Shown here: positions 60,234 to 64,000 of the stretch, piece after piece
How positions within the stretch are numbered: position 1 is the first letter of the stretch
Layout: each line of letters opens with the position of its first letter
Assembly: GCF_009604405.1 (NCBI RefSeq)
Contig: NZ_WEGK01000001.1
Span: 620,001-684,000, forward strand
Direction: 5' to 3'
DNA length: 64,000 nt
Source of the DNA: Nocardia macrotermitis
GTDB taxonomy: Bacteria; Actinomycetota; Actinomycetes; Mycobacteriales; Mycobacteriaceae
The notes under the pieces: generated by a model
Seen by the model: the letters and a program-made list of their open reading frames with translations, nothing else
Databases searched by the model: none
What the model was told of the DNA's origin: nothing
Translations under genes and position numbers: made by a program

Positions 60234-61319
60234 ATGAGCACTTCCGGCAAGGTCCGGGTATTCCAGGTCGCCACCGGCAACCTCGGCACCGAGATGATCG
60301 GCCGCATCCGCGCTCATCGTGATCTGGAACTCGTTGGGCTGCACTGCTATTCGCCTGAGAAGATCGGCCGGGACGCGGGTGGGATCGTCGGTATCGATCC
60401 GGTCGGGGTGATCGCCACCGGGACGGTCGAGGAGATCATCGCCGCCCGGCCCGACGTGCTGACCTTCCACGGCGTGTTCCCGGACGAGGACCTCTACGAG
60501 AAGGTCCTCGAAGCGGGGATCAACGTGGTGACCACCGCCGACTGGATCACCGGATACCACCGCGACAAGAACCACCCGCACCCCTCGGGCCGCAAGGTCA
60601 GCGAGGTCATCCAGGCCGCCTGCGAACGCGGGAACTCGACCTTCTACGGCACCGGCATGAACCCGGGCCTGAACCAGATCCTCGGAATCGTGCACAGCGC
60701 GGACGTTTCCGAGATCGAGAACGTCACCACCATCGAATCGGTCGACGTCTCCTGCCACCACTCGGTCGACACCTGGAAGGCCGTCGGCTACGGCCGCCCG
60801 ATCGACGATCCGACCATCCCGGACTCGCTCTACAAGTACACCGCGGTGTTCGCCGACGCGGTCCACCTGATGGCCGACGCGTTCGACCTCGAACTCGACG
60901 AGGTGAAATTCAGCTACGAACTCGGCGCCTGTACCAAGGACGTCGACCTGGGCTGGTACTTCATGCCCAAGGGCTCACTCGGCGCCAACTACATCAAATA
61001 TCAGGGCATGGTCGACGGGGTGTCCCGGGTGGAGACCCACCTCGAATGGCAGATGACCCCCCACACCGATCCGTCCTGGGAGATCAAGGGCTGCTACATC
61101 ACCCAGGTGACCGGCGATCCCAACATCTACAGCAAGCACATGATCTTCCCCCGCAAGGGATTCGACCTGTCCAACCCGGAGAACTTCGCCTCCATCGGCA
61201 TGACCGTCACCGGCCTGCCCGCACTGAACTCGATCAAATCCGTCGTCGCCGCCCGTCCGGGGATCATCACCAGCGCGGATCTGCCACTGCGCAGCTTCGC
61301 CGGGCGATTCAACATCTGA
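60234..61319 (+). CDS. Dihydrodipicolinate-reductase-like NAD(P)-dependent enzyme
   Basis: A 361-residue protein. The N-terminal Rossmann domain starts RVFQVATGNLGTEMIGRIRAHRDLELVGL; DVLTFHGVFPDEDLYEKVLEAGINVVTTADWITGYH and GTGMNPGLNQILGIV resemble the DapB-like/2,4-diaminopentanoate dehydrogenase group. These proteins are common in mycobacterial and nocardial catabolic clusters with unknown substrates. ATG 60234 is preferred (GAAAGG upstream) over ATG 60213. Likely in an operon with the Rieske oxygenase. Confidence 0.82.
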   Translation: MSTSGKVRVFQVATGNLGTEMIGRIRAHRDLELVGLHCYSPEKIGRDAGGIVGIDPVGVIATGTVEEIIAARPDVLTFHGVFPDEDLYEKVLEAGINVVTTADWITGYHRDKNHPHPSGRKVSEVIQAACERGNSTFYGTGMNPGLNQILGIVHSADVSEIENVTTIESVDVSCHHSVDTWKAVGYGRPIDDPTIPDSLYKYTAVFADAVHLMADAFDLELDEVKFSYELGACTKDVDLGWYFMPKGSLGANYIKYQGMVDGVSRVETHLEWQMTPHTDPSWEIKGCYITQVTGDPNIYSKHMIFPRKGFDLSNPENFASIGMTVTGLPALNSIKSVVAARPGIITSADLPLRSFAGRFNI

Positions 61320-61340
61320 GCGACACCCGGGCCGCGGACT

Positions 61341-61376
61341 GTTGGTCGGCAACTGCCAGGGCGATCGCCGACCAAC
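61341..61376. terminator. Bidirectional terminator hairpin
   Basis: A perfect 10-bp stem, GTTGGTCGGC with GCCGACCAAC, and a 16-nt loop, between the convergent dehydrogenase-like and MFS genes. No U-tract. Confidence 0.7.
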
Positions 61377-61415
61377 GCCGCCCCGAACCGCTGCCACCGG
61401 TGTCGGTTCATGCCG

Positions 61416-62594
61416 TCATCGCCGCGACCGCCAGGGAATCAGCGCCGTGACCGCGAGCGCGATCAGCATGATGCCGTAGCCGGTCGCGGTGGTCAGCAGG
61501 CCGACGGTGGTCGCGATGACGCCCGCCGCGACGGCCGGGATGCAGAACGCGAGGTAGCTGAGCACGTAGAACGCGGCGACGAGCTTGCCGCGTTCGGTGG
61601 CCGGGGCGAGCGGGAAGACGGTGCGGGTGATGCCCTGAAAGCTTGCGCCGAAGCCGATCCCGGCGATCACCGTGCCCACGAACAGCAGCGTCGGCGATCC
61701 GGTCCGAACCGCCGCGATGGTCACCGCGATCCCGATCGCCAGCGCGGCGGCGGCCGAACGCATCACCAGGCCCGCCTCGACCGTGCGCAGCAGCCAGATC
61801 GCCGCCGCGCCCACCCCGGCCAGCGTGAACACCAGCAGCCCGCCGAGCAGGATCGAGTTCGAGCCGGTGACCACCCGGACCAGGCTCGGGCCGAGCGAGA
61901 GGTAGAAACCGCTCAACGCCCACGCCGCGATGTCCAGAAGTGCGGTGGCCGCGAACGCTTTTCGCGCCGCGGCCGGGATACCGACTCTCGGGCGCAGCGC
62001 CGCCCGTGCGCCGGGAATCATCGGCGAGGTCTCGGCCACCAGGATCGTGCCGATCGCCTCGACCGCGAAGAACACGATCAACACCAGGTACACGGTCTGC
62101 CGCGGCCACGGCAGGAACTGGACCAGTGCCGCGGAACCGAGCCCGCCGACGGCCAGGCCCGCCACCGGAGCGATGCTGTTCACGATCGGCCCGTGTGGCC
62201 GTTCCGCGTCCAGGATCGCCGCGGCCAGCGCACCGGTCGCCGCGCCGGTCGCGATGCCCTGCACCATCCGCGCCACGATCAGCAACCCGACGCCGTTCGC
62301 GGTGCTGAACACCAGCATGGCCGCGACGTCCAGCGCGATGGCCACGAGGATCACCGGGCGGCGTCCCACGTGGTCGGACAGCGATCCGACGGTCAGCAGC
62401 GCCAGCAGCAGGCAGACCGCGTAGACGCCGAAGATCACCGTCAGCATGCCCGCGGAGAACGCCCAGTGCGCCTGGTAGACGCGATAGAGCGGGGTCGGCG
62501 CGCTGGATGCGGCGAGGAACGTCAGCATGGTCGCCGCGGGCAGGACGGTGGCCAGCCCGGACGATATGCGCCGGGTGGCCGGAGCGATCAGCAT
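61416..62594 (-). CDS. MFS transporter
   Basis: A 392-residue, 12-TM exporter. TM1 APTPLYRVYQAHWAFSAGMLTVIFGVYAVCLLLALLTVGSLSDHVGRRPVIL includes motif A, and the second half contains IGFGASFQGITRTVFPLAPATERGKLVAAFYVLSYLAFCIPAV, typical of actinobacterial drug or metabolite exporters. It is divergent from a TetR with an operator between them and is its likely target. Confidence 0.9.
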   Translation of the reverse strand: MLIAPATRRISSGLATVLPAATMLTFLAASSAPTPLYRVYQAHWAFSAGMLTVIFGVYAVCLLLALLTVGSLSDHVGRRPVILVAIALDVAAMLVFSTANGVGLLIVARMVQGIATGAATGALAAAILDAERPHGPIVNSIAPVAGLAVGGLGSAALVQFLPWPRQTVYLVLIVFFAVEAIGTILVAETSPMIPGARAALRPRVGIPAAARKAFAATALLDIAAWALSGFYLSLGPSLVRVVTGSNSILLGGLLVFTLAGVGAAAIWLLRTVEAGLVMRSAAAALAIGIAVTIAAVRTGSPTLLFVGTVIAGIGFGASFQGITRTVFPLAPATERGKLVAAFYVLSYLAFCIPAVAAGVIATTVGLLTTATGYGIMLIALAVTALIPWRSRR

Positions 62595-62612
62595 GGAGAA
62601 CCCTCACGTCGG

Positions 62613-62682
62613 TTAAAGCAGAGACTATTGCTTTAGTAGACGGTACAGGGGGCGCAGCTTAAAACAAAGACCTCTGCAATAA
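62613..62682. promoter_or_regulatory. Two related operators between the MFS and TetR genes
   Basis: The first site is TAAAGCA-N8-TGCTTTA (62614-62635, perfect 7-bp arms). A second copy (62659-62682) keeps TTAAA-x-CA-x-AGAC and TGC in register but has a decayed right arm. The second overlaps the AATAAT -10 of the TetR gene, suggesting autorepression plus control of the exporter. Confidence 0.6.
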
Positions 62683-62689
62683 TGGCCTG

Positions 62690-63250
62690 ATGTCGGCCAC
62701 CACACCAGCCCGGCGGCCGGGCGGGCGCAGCGCGAAAGTCCGGGACGCGGTCTACACCGCCGTCGGCCAGCTCATGGGCGAGGGCAAGGCGGACCGCATC
62801 ACCATCCCGCTGCTGGCCAGCCGGGCGGGGGTCAATCCGACCAGCATCTACCGCCGCTGGGGCGATATCGACACGCTGCTGGAGGAGGTCGCCGTCGCCG
62901 CACTCACCAAGGACGGCGACGAACTGCCCGACACCGGATCCCTGCGCGGCGACCTCTCGGCGTGGGCTCGAATCGTCGTCGAGGACATCACCCAACCGCG
63001 CCGGACCCGCTACCTGCGCGCCATGGTGTCCGCCCGCGACGAGGTGGCCACCTGCCCGTGCTGGGAACAGCGCCGCTCACAGGCCGAGACGATGCTGAAC
63101 CGCGCACGAGCGCGCGGGGAACGGGTCCCGACCGAGCAACAGGTCCTGGATCACGTCATCGCACCGATGTACCACCACGTCGTCTTCGGCCTGGCCGCCG
63201 ACCAGGACTACGCGAGCCGTCTGGTCCACGACGTGCTCGCGATGGCCTGA
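62690..63250 (+). CDS. TetR-family transcriptional regulator
   Basis: A 186-residue repressor with HTH AVYTAVGQLMGEGKADRITIPLLASRAGVNPTSIYRRWGDIDTLLEEV and a C-terminal domain of the TetR_C type with LSAWARIVVEDITQPRRTRYLRAMVSARDE. AATAAT ends 6 bp before ATG 62690, so the transcript is probably leaderless. It is divergent from the MFS exporter gene. Confidence 0.9.
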   Translation: MSATTPARRPGGRSAKVRDAVYTAVGQLMGEGKADRITIPLLASRAGVNPTSIYRRWGDIDTLLEEVAVAALTKDGDELPDTGSLRGDLSAWARIVVEDITQPRRTRYLRAMVSARDEVATCPCWEQRRSQAETMLNRARARGERVPTEQQVLDHVIAPMYHHVVFGLAADQDYASRLVHDVLAMA

Positions 63251-63256
63251 TACGGC

Positions 63257-63322
63257 CGCAGCCTCCCGGTCGATCAGCAGATAGATCGGAATACCGGTTT
63301 CCGCATAGGCGGCGGGCTGTCC
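63257..63322 (-). pseudogene. Remnant of an Uma2-family (DUF820) nuclease gene
   Basis: The minus-strand translation GQPAAYAETGIPIYLLIDREA matches the conserved catalytic-region segment of Uma2-family proteins (YAxAGIPxYLLIDR). No complete gene surrounds it, and a long hairpin interrupts the frame just upstream. Apart from this and the hairpin, 63251-63564 shows no gene. Confidence 0.45.
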
Positions 63323-63333
63323 ATGTGCATTCG

Positions 63334-63382
63334 ACCGAGCGCTCTTCGACGTGTCGGTTTTCGACAGATCGAAGAGCGCTCG
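63334..63382. terminator. Long two-tier hairpin downstream of the TetR gene
   Basis: A perfect 15-bp outer stem, CCGAGCGCTCTTCGA with its exact complement, encloses a 5-bp inner stem TGTCG/CGACA around a GTTTT loop. It could terminate the TetR transcript 84 bp after its stop, or be an inserted palindromic element. Confidence 0.6.
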
Positions 63383-63564
63383 GCTGGTGTGACCGGGCGG
63401 GTACTGCATCAACTCGACTCGCTGCGCCAGCACCCCTCGGACGACGCAACACACCAGAGGCGACGGGGGAAGGGTACGGGGTGGGGTGGGCGCTGCGCAT
63501 GACCCGAATTACCGGGGCTCGCGGCGCATGATCCGGAACGGTAGGGCGCTGCGAGCCGGCCGGT

Positions 63565-64000
63565 TCAGGGCAGTGAGTTGATCAGCTGCTCGAGTTCGAC
63601 GCGGGGGCCGGTGAAGAACGGGATCTCCTCGCGGACGTGCCGCCGGGCCTCGGTGGCGCGCAGGTCGCGCATCAGATCCACGATGCGGTGCAGTTCGGGG
63701 GCCTCGAAGGCGAGGATCCACTCGTAGTCGCCGAGCGCGAAGGCCGGGACGGTGTTGGCCCGCACGTCGGGGTAGTCGCGGGCCTCCTTGCCGTGGTCGG
63801 CGAGCATCTTGCGGCGCTCGGCGTCGGGCAGCAGGTACCAGTCGTACGAGCGCACGAACGGGTAGACGCACAGATAGTTGCCTGGCTCCTCACCGGCGAG
63901 GAAGGCCGGGATGTGGCTCTTGTTGAATTCGGCCGGGCGATGCACCGCGGCATTGCTCCACACCGGCGCGCTGGCCCGGCCCAGTTCGGTGGTGCGACGC
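63565..64000 (-). CDS. hemQ: Coproheme decarboxylase HemQ, C-terminal part (cut by window edge)
   Basis: The last 145 codons of HemQ (chlorite-dismutase family), which decarboxylates coproheme to haem b in the coproporphyrin-dependent pathway of Gram-positives. Seen: [51 protein letters not shown], then [54 protein letters not shown]. The reading frame continues open beyond the window, so the start is outside. In mycobacteria hemQ (Rv2676c) lies close to msrB; here about 5.5 kb separates them. Confidence 0.95.
   Translation of the reverse strand, partial: RRTTELGRASAPVWSNAAVHRPAEFNKSHIPAFLAGEEPGNYLCVYPFVRSYDWYLLPDAERRKMLADHGKEARDYPDVRANTVPAFALGDYEWILAFEAPELHRIVDLMRDLRATEARRHVREEIPFFTGPRVELEQLINSLP

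Overview
This is high-GC actinobacterial chromosomal DNA, most likely from the Mycobacteriales and probably a Nocardia or close relative. The genus is an inference. It rests on an aftC-type arabinofuranosyltransferase (arabinogalactan cell wall), a gene block matching the mycobacterial Rv2670c-Rv2676c neighbourhood (zapE, RibD-like reductase, secreted lipoprotein, aftC, msrB, then hemQ), a DUF4185/GH183 arabinanase-like secreted protein, a 13E12-family remnant behind a LexA box, and many TetR regulators. I saw no rRNA, tRNA, CRISPR array, intact insertion sequence or prophage.

Left part (1-16 kb): the start of a GH3 beta-glucosidase; a MerR regulator fused to a sliding-clamp-like domain and coupled to a helical repeat protein; an epoxide hydrolase and acyl-CoA dehydrogenase; TetR, MarR and LysR regulators around an MFS exporter; a SigJ/ECF41-type sigma factor divergent from a DoxX membrane protein; an HTH-PASTA protein; and a secreted beta-lactamase-like hydrolase. 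Then comes a kynurenine cassette: kynA-kynU-PaaX-like regulator on the minus strand and a divergent kynurenine formamidase, together converting tryptophan to anthranilate. An AurF-type diiron oxygenase with its own TetR follows.

Middle (17-43 kb): an ABC1/UbiB-like kinase, a PucR regulator, and a sulfonate-type ABC importer preceded by two overlapping leader peptides, one cysteine-rich. Further on are the GH183-like protein, a class III CoA-transferase, an MFS/GntR pair, a DUF2000/AraC pair, an XRE-TetR double-HTH regulator divergent from an acyl-CoA dehydrogenase, a GT39-like membrane glycosyltransferase, a P450, a 3-hydroxybutyryl-CoA dehydrogenase, an alpha/beta hydrolase, and a LysR divergent from a DUF1214-like protein.

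Right part (43-64 kb): a TetR/DUF4345 pair, an ArsR/MFS pair whose shared promoter region has been tandemly duplicated, a sigma-4-HTH protein with a degenerate TnsA-like nuclease domain, and a membrane-anchored CoiA-like protein. An MFS/GNAT pair is flanked by non-coding minisatellites of 23 and 28 bp. The conserved zapE-ribD-lipoprotein-aftC-msrB block follows. Between msrB and hemQ sits an apparent insertion: a 13E12 remnant, TetR, Rieske oxygenase, dihydrodipicolinate-reductase-like enzyme, MFS exporter, TetR and an Uma2 remnant. The window ends inside hemQ.

Two themes recur. Many genes start directly at a predicted transcription start (leaderless), and many regulator/target pairs are divergent with visible palindromic operators between them.
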